Below, one piece after another: positions 1 through 7,574 of a stretch of DNA of 11,489 bases. Every line of letters begins with the position of its first letter. Position 1 is the stretch's first letter. Location: NCBI GenBank assembly GCA_045601525.1, contig JAZRZR010000006.1, positions 1 to 11,489 on the forward strand, read 5' to 3'. Position numbers and translations under genes: made by a program. The stretch is from SIG565 sp045601525 (GTDB lineage: Bacteria; Bacillota; Clostridia; Oscillospirales; Acutalibacteraceae). The notes beneath the pieces are model-generated. The model ran no database searches and had not been told where the DNA came from. It worked only from the letters and a program-made list of their open reading frames with translations.

Positions 1-19
1 TACTATATATATTTTCTTA

Positions 20-25
20 TATAAT
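20..25 (+). promoter_or_regulatory. possible -10 element upstream of rnj
   Basis: A TATAAT hexamer lies in very AT-rich DNA 32 nt before the rnj start codon, which would leave a short 5' leader. The matching -35 would fall at or beyond the window edge and cannot be seen. In such AT-rich sequence a TATAAT can occur by chance, so this is weak. Confidence 0.25.
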
Positions 26-57
26 TATATACATACTTTACAGCGAAAGGAAATTAT

Positions 58-1881
58 ATGGCAGAAAAAAACACAAAAAATGTAAAATCTAACACAAAGC
101 CCTCGCCGAAAAAAGTTTCTTCGGCAAAGGGGAGTTACAAAAAAAGCCAGAATGTAAAGAAAACAACTTCTAAAAGCACAACTAACAAAAAAACCAATAC
201 AAAACCGCAAACAAAAACAGTGAACAAAACTGTTCGCATTATTCCGCTTGGCGGTCTTGGTGAAATCGGCAAGAATATCACCCTTTATGAGTATGATGGG
301 GATATGCTTCTTGTGGATTGCGGTATGTCTTTCCCCGATGAAGAGATGCCGGGTATTGATAGCGTTATTCCTGATTTCACCTATGTTCTTGCCAATAAGG
401 ATAAGATAAAAGGTCTTGTTTTAACACATGGTCATGAGGACCATATTGGCGGCATATCCTATTTGTTGCAAAATTTCAATTTGCCGATTTACGGCACACG
501 CTTAACCTTGGGACTTGTGGAAACAAGACTTAAGGAAAACGGCCTTTTGGGCGGCGCAAAACTCAATGTAGTTAAACCGCAAGATATAATCAGGCTTGGT
601 AAATTTTCGGTTGAGTTTATACACGTTAACCACTCAATACCTGATGCGGTTGCTCTTGCTATAAGGTGCGGCGCAGGTCTTATTGTCCAAACAGGTGATT
701 TTAAGATTGATACTTCTCCTATTGACGGAGAGGTAATTGACCTTGCCCGCTTTGCTGAACTGGGACGAGAGGGTGTGCTTGCATATCTTGGAGATTCCAC
801 GAATGCCGAGCGCACAGGCTATACCGCTTCGGAAAGAATAGTGGGTGAGTCCTTCCAAAATCTTTTCAAAAAGGCAAAGAACCACCGAATTATAGTGGCA
901 ACCTTTTCTTCAAACATCCATCGTATTCAGCAAATAATTGATGAGGCGGTGCGTTGCGGAAGAAAGGTGGCCGTTTCGGGAAGAAGTATGATAAATGTTG
1001 TAAATATCGCTTCGGAACTTGGCTATTTGAAGGTTGATGAGGGCGTTTTAATTGATATTGATTCAATTAAAAAGTATCCAAGTGAGCAGTTGGTAATAAT
1101 TACAACGGGCAGTCAGGGTGAGCCATTGTCGGCGCTTCACCGCATAGCCTCGGGCGAGCATAGAAACGTAGATGTTATTCCGGGTGATATGATTATAATC
1201 TCGGCAACCCCAATTCCCGGTAATGAAAAGTGGGTAAGCAAGGTTGTAAATGAGCTTATGAAAAAGGGCGCTAATGTCGTGTATGAAAAGATGTACGATG
1301 TTCATGTTTCAGGTCACGCTTGCGGTGAGGAATTAAAACTTATGTTAAGCATTGTAAAACCGCAATTTTTTGTTCCGGTTCACGGCGAACAAAAGCACCT
1401 TTGTAAACATGCCCAATTAGCACAAGGTATGGGTATTCCCAAACAAAATATACTTGTGGGTTCAATCGGAAATGTTATAGAGGTTTCAAGAAAGTCAATC
1501 AAGATTGTGGATACGGTACCCGCGGGTAGAGTTTTAGTTGACGGACTTGGCGTAGGTGATGTGGGCAGTATTGTCTTGCGTGACCGTTTGCGTTTATCCG
1601 AGGATGGAGTTATTGTTATCGCCATATCTCAAGACGCTGTAACGGGCGAAATTGTTTCGGGACCCGATGTAGTATCCCGTGGTTTTGTCTATGTTAAGGA
1701 GTCAGAGGAACTAATCGGCGAGATAACCGAGATAGCCTGTGATATTTTAGAACGCTGTTATGTTCATAATATCCGAGATTGGAATGCTATTAAAGGAAAA
1801 ATTTGTGATGGCGTTTCAAAATTTTTATATGAAAGAACACGTCGCAGTCCTATGATACTTCCCGTTATAATGTCGGTATAA
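58..1881 (+). CDS. rnjA: ribonuclease J (metallo-beta-lactamase / beta-CASP RNase)
   Basis: This is a cytoplasmic 5'-3' exo- and endoribonuclease for mRNA decay and rRNA maturation in Firmicutes. The 607-residue protein starts at ATG 58, behind a GAAAGGA site at 45-51. Residues 1-57 are a low-complexity tail rich in Lys, Thr, Asn and Ser. The metallo-beta-lactamase core begins near residue 58 (VRIIPLGGLGEIGKN). Visible metal-site residues are H124, H126, D128 and H129 (HGHEDH), H192 (NHS) and D214 (TGDFKID). The beta-CASP region has H416 and H420 (HVSGH), and H442 lies in PVHGE. The C-terminal RNase J domain follows and ends in RRSPMILPVIMSV. B. subtilis RNase J1 is about 555 residues, so the extra length is nearly all the N-terminal tail. 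Family assignment is secure. The choice between J1 and J2 is not possible from this window, but the intact catalytic motifs argue for an active enzyme. Confidence 0.96.
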   Translation: MAEKNTKNVKSNTKPSPKKVSSAKGSYKKSQNVKKTTSKSTTNKKTNTKPQTKTVNKTVRIIPLGGLGEIGKNITLYEYDGDMLLVDCGMSFPDEEMPGIDSVIPDFTYVLANKDKIKGLVLTHGHEDHIGGISYLLQNFNLPIYGTRLTLGLVETRLKENGLLGGAKLNVVKPQDIIRLGKFSVEFIHVNHSIPDAVALAIRCGAGLIVQTGDFKIDTSPIDGEVIDLARFAELGREGVLAYLGDSTNAERTGYTASERIVGESFQNLFKKAKNHRIIVATFSSNIHRIQQIIDEAVRCGRKVAVSGRSMINVVNIASELGYLKVDEGVLIDIDSIKKYPSEQLVIITTGSQGEPLSALHRIASGEHRNVDVIPGDMIIISATPIPGNEKWVSKVVNELMKKGANVVYEKMYDVHVSGHACGEELKLMLSIVKPQFFVPVHGEQKHLCKHAQLAQGMGIPKQNILVGSIGNVIEVSRKSIKIVDTVPAGRVLVDGLGVGDVGSIVLRDRLRLSEDGVIVIAISQDAVTGEIVSGPDVVSRGFVYVKESEELIGEITEIACDILERCYVHNIRDWNAIKGKICDGVSKFLYERTRRSPMILPVIMSV

Positions 1882-1909
1882 GTAGGTTCTATGAAAAGGA
1901 GGAAACACA

Positions 1910-3856
1910 TTGAAAAAGAAAACATCAGTTGTAGGCACACTTCAAATAATTTCGATTTTGCTCATTGTATTTCAATGTGTTGCCTTGTTCTTTTATAATA
2001 AGCCGATATTTTATGTCGGTATAGCGGCCGCAGTGATTATTGCAATTGGCTCTTTTGTATCGCATAGAAGGTTAAGACAAAGGGTGCATCAGGCAATTCT
2101 TGATAGTGCTAATATAGCGGCAGGTCAAAGCCGAGAAATTCTTGAAAATTTTGCCGTTCCCGTGTTGTGCGTTTCGGCTAATGGTAAATTTTCTTGGGGA
2201 AATAAGGCTTTTTCGCATCAAGTGTTTCCGCTTAACGAAATATTAAACGAAAAAACAAGTTCTCTTTTCGATAATGATACCTATTCTAAACTTTTAGAAA
2301 AGGGTGTTTGTGAAGCGGCTGTCGGCAATAGAATTTTTAATGTTTGCGCCATAAAAAGCGATAAAAATATCCTGCTTTATTTTGAGGACCAAACAGTTCT
2401 TAAAAAACTTTCAGCAGAATATCGTTTTTCAAGGCCCGTTGCCGCAATTCTTCAAATAGATGCTCTTGATGAAATCTTAAAGAACGAGAAAGAAGCAAAA
2501 AAGGCAAAGGTTCGAAGTGATTTGCAAGCAGTTGTTGAAAATTGGTTTTCATCAGCAAATGGGGTTATGTATTCGCTTTCAAGCGATAGATACCTTATGA
2601 TTTTTGAATATCGCCACCTAAAGCGCTTTGAGGATGAGCGTTTTTCAATCTTAGAGGAAGTCCGCAATAGAGATTTTGAAGGCTATAATATAACCGTATC
2701 GATTGGTATTGGATACGGTGCCAAAGATTTGCACGAGTGCGAAACTATAGCAAGGGCATCACTTGATATGGCGCTTGGCCGCGGTGGTGACCAAGCCGTG
2801 CTAAAACACAAGGAAAATGATTATAAATTCTTTGGTGGCGTAAAGGCAGGTAATGAGCGTGGTTCAAAGGTAAGAGCGAGGGTTACTGCTAAAACAGTAT
2901 GCGAGCTTATAAAGCATAACCAAAGGGTTGTTATTATGGGCCACCGCTTTGCCGACCTTGACTGTTTGGGAGCCTCTTTTGCATTAGCTGTCCTTGCCGA
3001 TTCGCTCGGTGCTGAGCCAAATATAATAATCGAAAGAAATGGCGGCATGGCTGATTCCTTACTTGACTATATAAAGCAAAAGGGCTATTCGGAAATGTTA
3101 ACATACGAAGATGAGGTTTTGGATAAGATAGACCAAAACACCTTAGTTGTAGTGGTTGATACCCACCGTCCCGATTTCGTAATTAGTAAAAATATACTTG
3201 AAAAAGCCCACAAAACAGTTGTCATTGACCATCATCGCACCGCAAGTGACCATATTAAGAACGCTATAATTTTTTATAACGAAACGGTTACCTCATCGTC
3301 TTGTGAGCTTGTTACCGAGATTTTGCAGTATTGCGGTAACGAAGCTATAAATGCCGATAGTGCGAACGCACTTATGTCGGGTATAATGCTCGATACAAAG
3401 AATTTCGTATTAGGCACAGGCGTGCGTACTTATGAAGCGGCAGCTTTTCTTCGCCGCAAGGGGTCAGACCCCGTTACAGTTAAAAAGCTTTTTGCAGATT
3501 CGTTAGATATTTATAAAGCAAAAAATGATATTGTTGCATCGGCTTCACAGTATAAGAATTGCGCCATAGCAACAAATTTCTCAAAAGATGCAAATGCAAG
3601 GCTTGCGTCAGCCCAAGCGGCCGATGAACTTATGGGTGTTAACGATGTAAAGGCTTCCTTTGTGTTGTTTAATGTTGAGGATAGTGTTTGTATATCAAGC
3701 CGTTCGTATGGTGAAGTTAATGTGCAAATAATTATGGAAAAACTCGGTGGAGGCGGTCATAGAACAATGGCGGCAACCGCCATAGAAAATACCGATATTA
3801 CTTCGGCAGAGGAATTATTAAAATCAACCATTGATGAATATTTTAGTGAAAGGTGA
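1910..3856 (+). CDS. gdpP: cyclic-di-AMP phosphodiesterase GdpP (PAS/degenerate GGDEF/DHH-DHHA1)
   Basis: This membrane-anchored phosphodiesterase hydrolyses c-di-AMP to pApA and so affects wall homeostasis, potassium balance and beta-lactam tolerance. It begins with TTG at 1910, supported by an AAGGAGG site at 1896-1902 with 7-nt spacing and no nearby in-frame ATG. Its 648 residues are close to the 659 of B. subtilis GdpP. Two membrane helices lie at about 8-29 and 33-50. A degenerate PAS domain covers roughly 65-160, and a degenerate GGDEF domain about 170-305, where the site reads GGDQA (292-296). The DHH domain follows with H345, D349, D351, D417, DHH (440-442) and D495 (GIMLDTKNF). The DHHA1 domain has the glycine-rich GGGGH at 613-617. 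The first DHH motif reads GHRFADLDCLGA rather than the usual GHKNPDMD-type sequence, but the metal-ligand H, D and D are kept. Its neighbours rplI and dnaB form the classical Firmicutes cluster. Confidence 0.96.
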   Translation: MKKKTSVVGTLQIISILLIVFQCVALFFYNKPIFYVGIAAAVIIAIGSFVSHRRLRQRVHQAILDSANIAAGQSREILENFAVPVLCVSANGKFSWGNKAFSHQVFPLNEILNEKTSSLFDNDTYSKLLEKGVCEAAVGNRIFNVCAIKSDKNILLYFEDQTVLKKLSAEYRFSRPVAAILQIDALDEILKNEKEAKKAKVRSDLQAVVENWFSSANGVMYSLSSDRYLMIFEYRHLKRFEDERFSILEEVRNRDFEGYNITVSIGIGYGAKDLHECETIARASLDMALGRGGDQAVLKHKENDYKFFGGVKAGNERGSKVRARVTAKTVCELIKHNQRVVIMGHRFADLDCLGASFALAVLADSLGAEPNIIIERNGGMADSLLDYIKQKGYSEMLTYEDEVLDKIDQNTLVVVVDTHRPDFVISKNILEKAHKTVVIDHHRTASDHIKNAIIFYNETVTSSSCELVTEILQYCGNEAINADSANALMSGIMLDTKNFVLGTGVRTYEAAAFLRRKGSDPVTVKKLFADSLDIYKAKNDIVASASQYKNCAIATNFSKDANARLASAQAADELMGVNDVKASFVLFNVEDSVCISSRSYGEVNVQIIMEKLGGGGHRTMAATAIENTDITSAEELLKSTIDEYFSER

Positions 3857-3861
3857 TATAG

Positions 3862-4302
3862 ATGAAGGTTATATTATTAGCAGATGTCAAAGGTCACGGT
3901 AAGAAGGGTGAACTTTGTAATGTATCCGATGGATATGCAAGAAATTTTCTTTTTCCGAAAAATCTTGCAGTAGAGGCAAACAACGCCGCATTGGCTGAAC
4001 TTAAAAGTCGTGAGGATGCCAAGGCGCATCACTTAAAAGAGGAAAAGGATGCCGCAATTGCAATTGCAAAGCAACTTGAGGGTAAACGCTTTACCTTAAC
4101 TGCTAAAGCGGGTGCTAATGGTAAACTTTTCGGCGCAGTTACCTCAAAGGAAATAGCAATCGCCATAAAAGAGCAAAGCGGCATTGAGGTTGACCGTAAA
4201 AAAATGTCGGTTGCCGATATTAAATCTTATGGTGAATTCGGTGCCGAGATTAAGCTTTATAATGGTGTCAGCGCCAAATTTACAGTAGAGGTAAAACCCT
4301 AA
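3862..4302 (+). CDS. rplI: 50S ribosomal protein L9
   Basis: L9 binds 23S rRNA near the base of the L1 stalk and helps limit frameshifting. The 146 residues match the usual length of about 149. The N-terminal rRNA-binding domain is clear: MKVILLADVKGHGKKGE, then NVSDGYARNFLFPKNLA (about 20-36). A charged, Ala/Lys/Glu-rich connecting helix covers about 40-75, and the C-terminal domain follows. The start is ATG at 3862, whose AGGTGA ribosome binding site (3851-3856) is embedded in the last codons of gdpP. This suggests translational coupling. The gdpP-rplI-dnaB order is widely conserved in Firmicutes. Confidence 0.97.
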   Translation: MKVILLADVKGHGKKGELCNVSDGYARNFLFPKNLAVEANNAALAELKSREDAKAHHLKEEKDAAIAIAKQLEGKRFTLTAKAGANGKLFGAVTSKEIAIAIKEQSGIEVDRKKMSVADIKSYGEFGAEIKLYNGVSAKFTVEVKP

Positions 4303-4344
4303 TTTATGTCTTCGCATTAAATTATTTTAATAGGAGTTAAAAAT

Positions 4345-5715
4345 ATGGAACAAAGATTCTTTGCGGATATCGAAGAGGGTATTCTTCCTTTTTCGGCCGA
4401 AGCCGAGCAGTCGGTTTTAGGTGCAATTATTATAGACCCGCAGTCTTTCATTTTAGTTGAGGGATTATTAAAACCTGAATATTTTTATCTTAATGAGCAT
4501 AAGAGAATATACGAAACTTTGCATCTTATGTTTGAGCAAAGCAATACTATTGACCTCGTAACCTTGCTTGAAAAGTTAAAGGATAATGGTATTTATGATG
4601 ATGCGGGCGGTAAAGAATATATTACCCGCCTTGTGCAAACCGTTCCCTCGGCAGCCAACATTGTTACATATGCAAACATAATAAAGGACCGTTATTATAA
4701 GCGCACCTTAATCAAGGTTGCCCAAGGCATTATCAAGGATGCAAACGAAAATGTCGTTGACACAAACGGACTTTTATCGGCCGCTGAACAACGCATTTAT
4801 GAAATAAGACAGGGTAAAGAAATTGCAGGTCTTGAGCATATTAGGAATGTAATCACCTATGAAACTTGTGACCGTCTTGCTAAGATTACCGACCCTGAAA
4901 CTAGGGACGACTATATAGGTATTCCCACAGGTATAGGTGACCTTGATAAAACCATTACAGGCCTTAATAAATCTGACCTTATTATTTTAGGTGCGAGACC
5001 CGGTATGGGTAAAACTGCATTTGCTCTTAATATTGCAAGAAATGTTGCGATGAAAAAGAAAACAGTTTGCTTCTTCTCACTTGAAATGTCGCGTGACCAG
5101 TTGGCACAGCGTTTGTTATCGAGTGAGGCTGGAATTGCCAGTACAAAAATGCGAACAGGCGAGCTTTCTCCTGATGAATGGACAAGACTTGGCACTGCAG
5201 GCAGCGAACTTTCAAAACTTGAGATGTATTTGGATGAAACATCAACCCTTACTGTGCCTGAAATGAAAGCAAAACTTTTGCGCATGAAAAAGGTTGATTT
5301 GGTGGTTGTTGACTATTTGGGTCTTATGAAGAGCCCAAAGCATATCGATAGCCGTGTACTTGAAGTTCAGGAAATCACCCGTGGTCTTAAGGTTTTGGCG
5401 AAAGAACTCAAGGTGCCGATTATCGTTTGCGCACAGCTTTCCCGTGGTACCGAAACTCGTGGCAAATCGCATAAGCCCGGTCTTTCCGACCTTCGTGAAT
5501 CAGGCTCAATCGAGCAGGATGCAGATATAGTACTTTTCCTTTATAGAGAAAAATATTACGATAATGAAAAGGATGAAAATGCAGAACCTTCGGATGAAAC
5601 AAAGGCCGAGTGTATTGTAGCAAAGAACCGTCACGGTGAACTTCGCACAATAGCCTTGCATTGGGATGCCCAGTTTACAAGGTTCTCTTCAAGGGATAAT
5701 TTCAGAGATGAATAA
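4345..5715 (+). CDS. dnaB: replicative DNA helicase DnaB
   Basis: This is the hexameric, ATP-driven helicase that unwinds DNA at the replication fork (named dnaC in B. subtilis). It has 456 residues, as expected for Firmicutes. The N-terminal collar domain covers about 10-150 (FSAEAEQSVLGAIIID), followed by a linker and the RecA-like motor from about 190. The Walker A motif is GARPGMGKT at 216-224. The catalytic Glu is E247 in SLEMS, and the Walker B Asp is D323 in VVVDYLGLM. Most DnaB proteins have Gln where this motif has Gly. The later motif QLSRGTETR and the segment SDLRESGSIEQDADIVLFLYRE are typical. There is no intein. The ATG at 4345 follows TAGGAG (4331-4336) with 8-nt spacing. The end overlaps tilS by 8 nt. 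Confidence 0.97.
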   Translation: MEQRFFADIEEGILPFSAEAEQSVLGAIIIDPQSFILVEGLLKPEYFYLNEHKRIYETLHLMFEQSNTIDLVTLLEKLKDNGIYDDAGGKEYITRLVQTVPSAANIVTYANIIKDRYYKRTLIKVAQGIIKDANENVVDTNGLLSAAEQRIYEIRQGKEIAGLEHIRNVITYETCDRLAKITDPETRDDYIGIPTGIGDLDKTITGLNKSDLIILGARPGMGKTAFALNIARNVAMKKKTVCFFSLEMSRDQLAQRLLSSEAGIASTKMRTGELSPDEWTRLGTAGSELSKLEMYLDETSTLTVPEMKAKLLRMKKVDLVVVDYLGLMKSPKHIDSRVLEVQEITRGLKVLAKELKVPIIVCAQLSRGTETRGKSHKPGLSDLRESGSIEQDADIVLFLYREKYYDNEKDENAEPSDETKAECIVAKNRHGELRTIALHWDAQFTRFSSRDNFRDE

Positions 5716-6994
5716 TTTGGTTTTAGAAGCCATAAACCGTTTTTCTTTATTAGACCAATCAAAAAATGTTATTGTTGCTCTTTCGGGCGGCGCTGATTCG
5801 GTTAGCCTGCTTTATTGTCTTTTATCATTAAAAGAGAGGCTTGGAATAACTCTTTCGGCTGCTCACCTTAACCATTGTCTTCGAGGGGATGAATCCGAGC
5901 GTGACCAACACTTTGTAGAGGAATTGTGTGGGCGCCTTGGTGTTCCGCTTTATTTAGAAAGGGTAGAGGTTAAGGCACTCGCCGAAACAGCAGGCGATAG
6001 CATCGAACTTGCGGCAAGGAAAGCAAGGTATAACTTTTTTGAAAGTATTGCAAAGGGCTCGGTTATTGCAACTGCCCACACCGCCGATGATTCTCTTGAA
6101 ACGGTTATTTTTAATCTGTCAAGAGGGACGGCATTAAAAGGGCTTTGCGGCATACCGCCTAAAAGGGATATTTTTATCCGCCCGTTAATACTTTGCACAA
6201 GGGAAATGGTCGAGGAATATTGCGCTCAAAACTCTATTTCTTTTGTTACAGATTCCACAAATTTGACCGATGAATATACTCGCAATAAAATAAGGCACAA
6301 TGTAGTTCCCGTATTGCGTGAAATCAATCATTCGGTGGCCAATAGTGTGGTGCGTAACGGCATAGTTTTAAGTGAAGAGGATCGGTTTTTAGCCGACCTT
6401 GCAAAAGAGGCAGCCGGTGGAATTTTCGATGGTGAAAAAATCGAGATAGTAAAACTTTTGGAACTGCCTAAAGTTGTTGCTAAAAGAGCATTGAAACAAA
6501 TTTTCGAGCAAAAATTTAATGCCTCTTTGGAAAACGGACATATTGAACAACTCTACTTGGCTGTTAAAGAAAATGGCAAATGCTCATTGCCTCTTGATTT
6601 ACTTGGAGTTTGCAAAGACGGTTTTTTATATTTCGAAAGCTATAAAAATATTGAAGCCACAAATTATAAAACCGAGTTTTTGAAAATTCCTTCTGAAAAT
6701 GTTAACAAACAGTTATCAAAAAATTTGATTGACTGTGATAAAATAATAGGCGAATTAAACTTAAGAACTCGAAAAGACGGTGATAAAATCCGTCAAGCCG
6801 ATAGAGGTGTTACTAAAAGCCTTAAAAAACTTTTTACCGAAAATAAGGTGCCGCTTAGAGACCGTGAAAATCTTCCTGTTATAGCCGATGAAAAGGGCGT
6901 AATTTGGGTTTATGGTATCGGGGTTGCCGAAAGGGTAAAGGTTGATAAAAATTCAAAAAATATATTGCTTGTTAAAAGTGAAATAATAAAATAG
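5708..6994 (+). CDS. tilS: tRNA(Ile)-lysidine synthetase
   Basis: TilS attaches lysine to C34 of the CAU-anticodon isoleucine tRNA, so that it reads AUA and is charged with Ile. The N-terminal PP-loop ATPase domain has SGGADS at 26-31 (numbered from the start chosen here), LNHCLRG at 54-60 and HTADDSLET at 124-132. NLSRGTALKGLCGI and STNLTDEYTRNKIRHNVVP follow, all typical of TilS. A less conserved middle and a C-terminal tRNA-binding domain (RTRKDGDKIR, then KSLKKLFTENKVPLRDR) complete it. I chose ATG 5708 (428 residues) over the in-frame ATG 5666. The protein then begins just before the PP-loop fold as in relatives, an AAGGGA (5691-5696) lies upstream, and the overlap with dnaB shrinks from 50 to 8 nt. 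Reinitiation or coupling with dnaB is likely. TilS-hpt-ftsH is a conserved Firmicutes order. Confidence 0.94.
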   Translation: MNNLVLEAINRFSLLDQSKNVIVALSGGADSVSLLYCLLSLKERLGITLSAAHLNHCLRGDESERDQHFVEELCGRLGVPLYLERVEVKALAETAGDSIELAARKARYNFFESIAKGSVIATAHTADDSLETVIFNLSRGTALKGLCGIPPKRDIFIRPLILCTREMVEEYCAQNSISFVTDSTNLTDEYTRNKIRHNVVPVLREINHSVANSVVRNGIVLSEEDRFLADLAKEAAGGIFDGEKIEIVKLLELPKVVAKRALKQIFEQKFNASLENGHIEQLYLAVKENGKCSLPLDLLGVCKDGFLYFESYKNIEATNYKTEFLKIPSENVNKQLSKNLIDCDKIIGELNLRTRKDGDKIRQADRGVTKSLKKLFTENKVPLRDRENLPVIADEKGVIWVYGIGVAERVKVDKNSKNILLVKSEIIK

Positions 6995-7011
6995 ATTTCG
7001 GGGAAGATAAA

Positions 7012-7560
7012 ATGTTGACTGATATTGAAAAAGATGTTAAAGAAGCTCTTCTGACAAAGGAAGAAATAAAAGAAGTTTGCCAAAAGCTCGGCAAGCAAAT
7101 CACAGAAGATTATAAGGATAAAAATCTTTTGGTGGTTGGCATATTAAAGGGTTCGGTGCTATTTATGTCCGACCTTATCCGTGAAATAAATTGCCCCTGC
7201 AAAATAGATTTTATGGCAATTTCTTCATATCACGGCGCCAAAACAACGGGAAGCGTTCAATTCAAAAAAGATTTGGATATTGACCCCGATGGATTTGATA
7301 TACTTGTGGTAGAGGATATATTGGATACAGGCATTTCACTTAAATTTATATCAGAGGTTCTGCTTAAGAAAAACGCAAACAGCGTGAAAATATGTACATT
7401 TATCGATAAGCCCGCAAACCGAATAGCCGACATTAAGGCTGATTATGTAGGCTTTGTATCGCCCGATGAATTTTTAATTGGCTACGGCCTTGATTATAAT
7501 GAAAAATACCGTAATTTGCCCTATTTGGGTGTTTTGAAGCCCGAGATTTACAGCAAATAA
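7012..7560 (+). CDS. hpt: hypoxanthine (guanine) phosphoribosyltransferase
   Basis: This cytoplasmic purine-salvage enzyme converts hypoxanthine or guanine plus PRPP to IMP or GMP. It has 182 residues, standard for bacterial HPRT (hprT in B. subtilis). The type I phosphoribosyltransferase core is visible: LVVGILKGSVLFMSDLIR near 40-58, the flexible-loop region AISSYHGAKTTGSV, and the PRPP-binding motif VVEDILDTG with E101, D102 and D105. The C-terminal segment DYVGFVSPDEFLIGYGLDY is typical of the base-binding part. ATG 7012 follows a GGGGA site (7000-7004). It lies 17 nt after tilS and 14 nt before ftsH, so it is almost certainly co-transcribed with both. Family knowledge: Firmicutes HPRT enzymes are commonly regulated by (p)ppGpp; this was not tested here. 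Confidence 0.95.
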   Translation: MLTDIEKDVKEALLTKEEIKEVCQKLGKQITEDYKDKNLLVVGILKGSVLFMSDLIREINCPCKIDFMAISSYHGAKTTGSVQFKKDLDIDPDGFDILVVEDILDTGISLKFISEVLLKKNANSVKICTFIDKPANRIADIKADYVGFVSPDEFLIGYGLDYNEKYRNLPYLGVLKPEIYSK

Positions 7561-7574
7561 GAAAGGAAACCCTT

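Noticed and set aside
4316..4331. ATTAAA / TTTAAT hairpin between rplI and dnaB
   Set aside because: The stem has only A-T pairs, is 6 bp long and lacks a T-tract, so it is too weak for a terminator; the right arm touches the dnaB ribosome binding site by chance.
4911..5285. Antisense open frame of 124 codons opposite dnaB
   Set aside because: It mirrors the conserved RecA-like region of dnaB and shows no independent coding signal.
5666..5707. Extended tilS start at ATG 5666
   Set aside because: The extra 14 residues precede the normal TilS N-terminus, have no good ribosome binding site, and would force a 50-nt overlap with dnaB.
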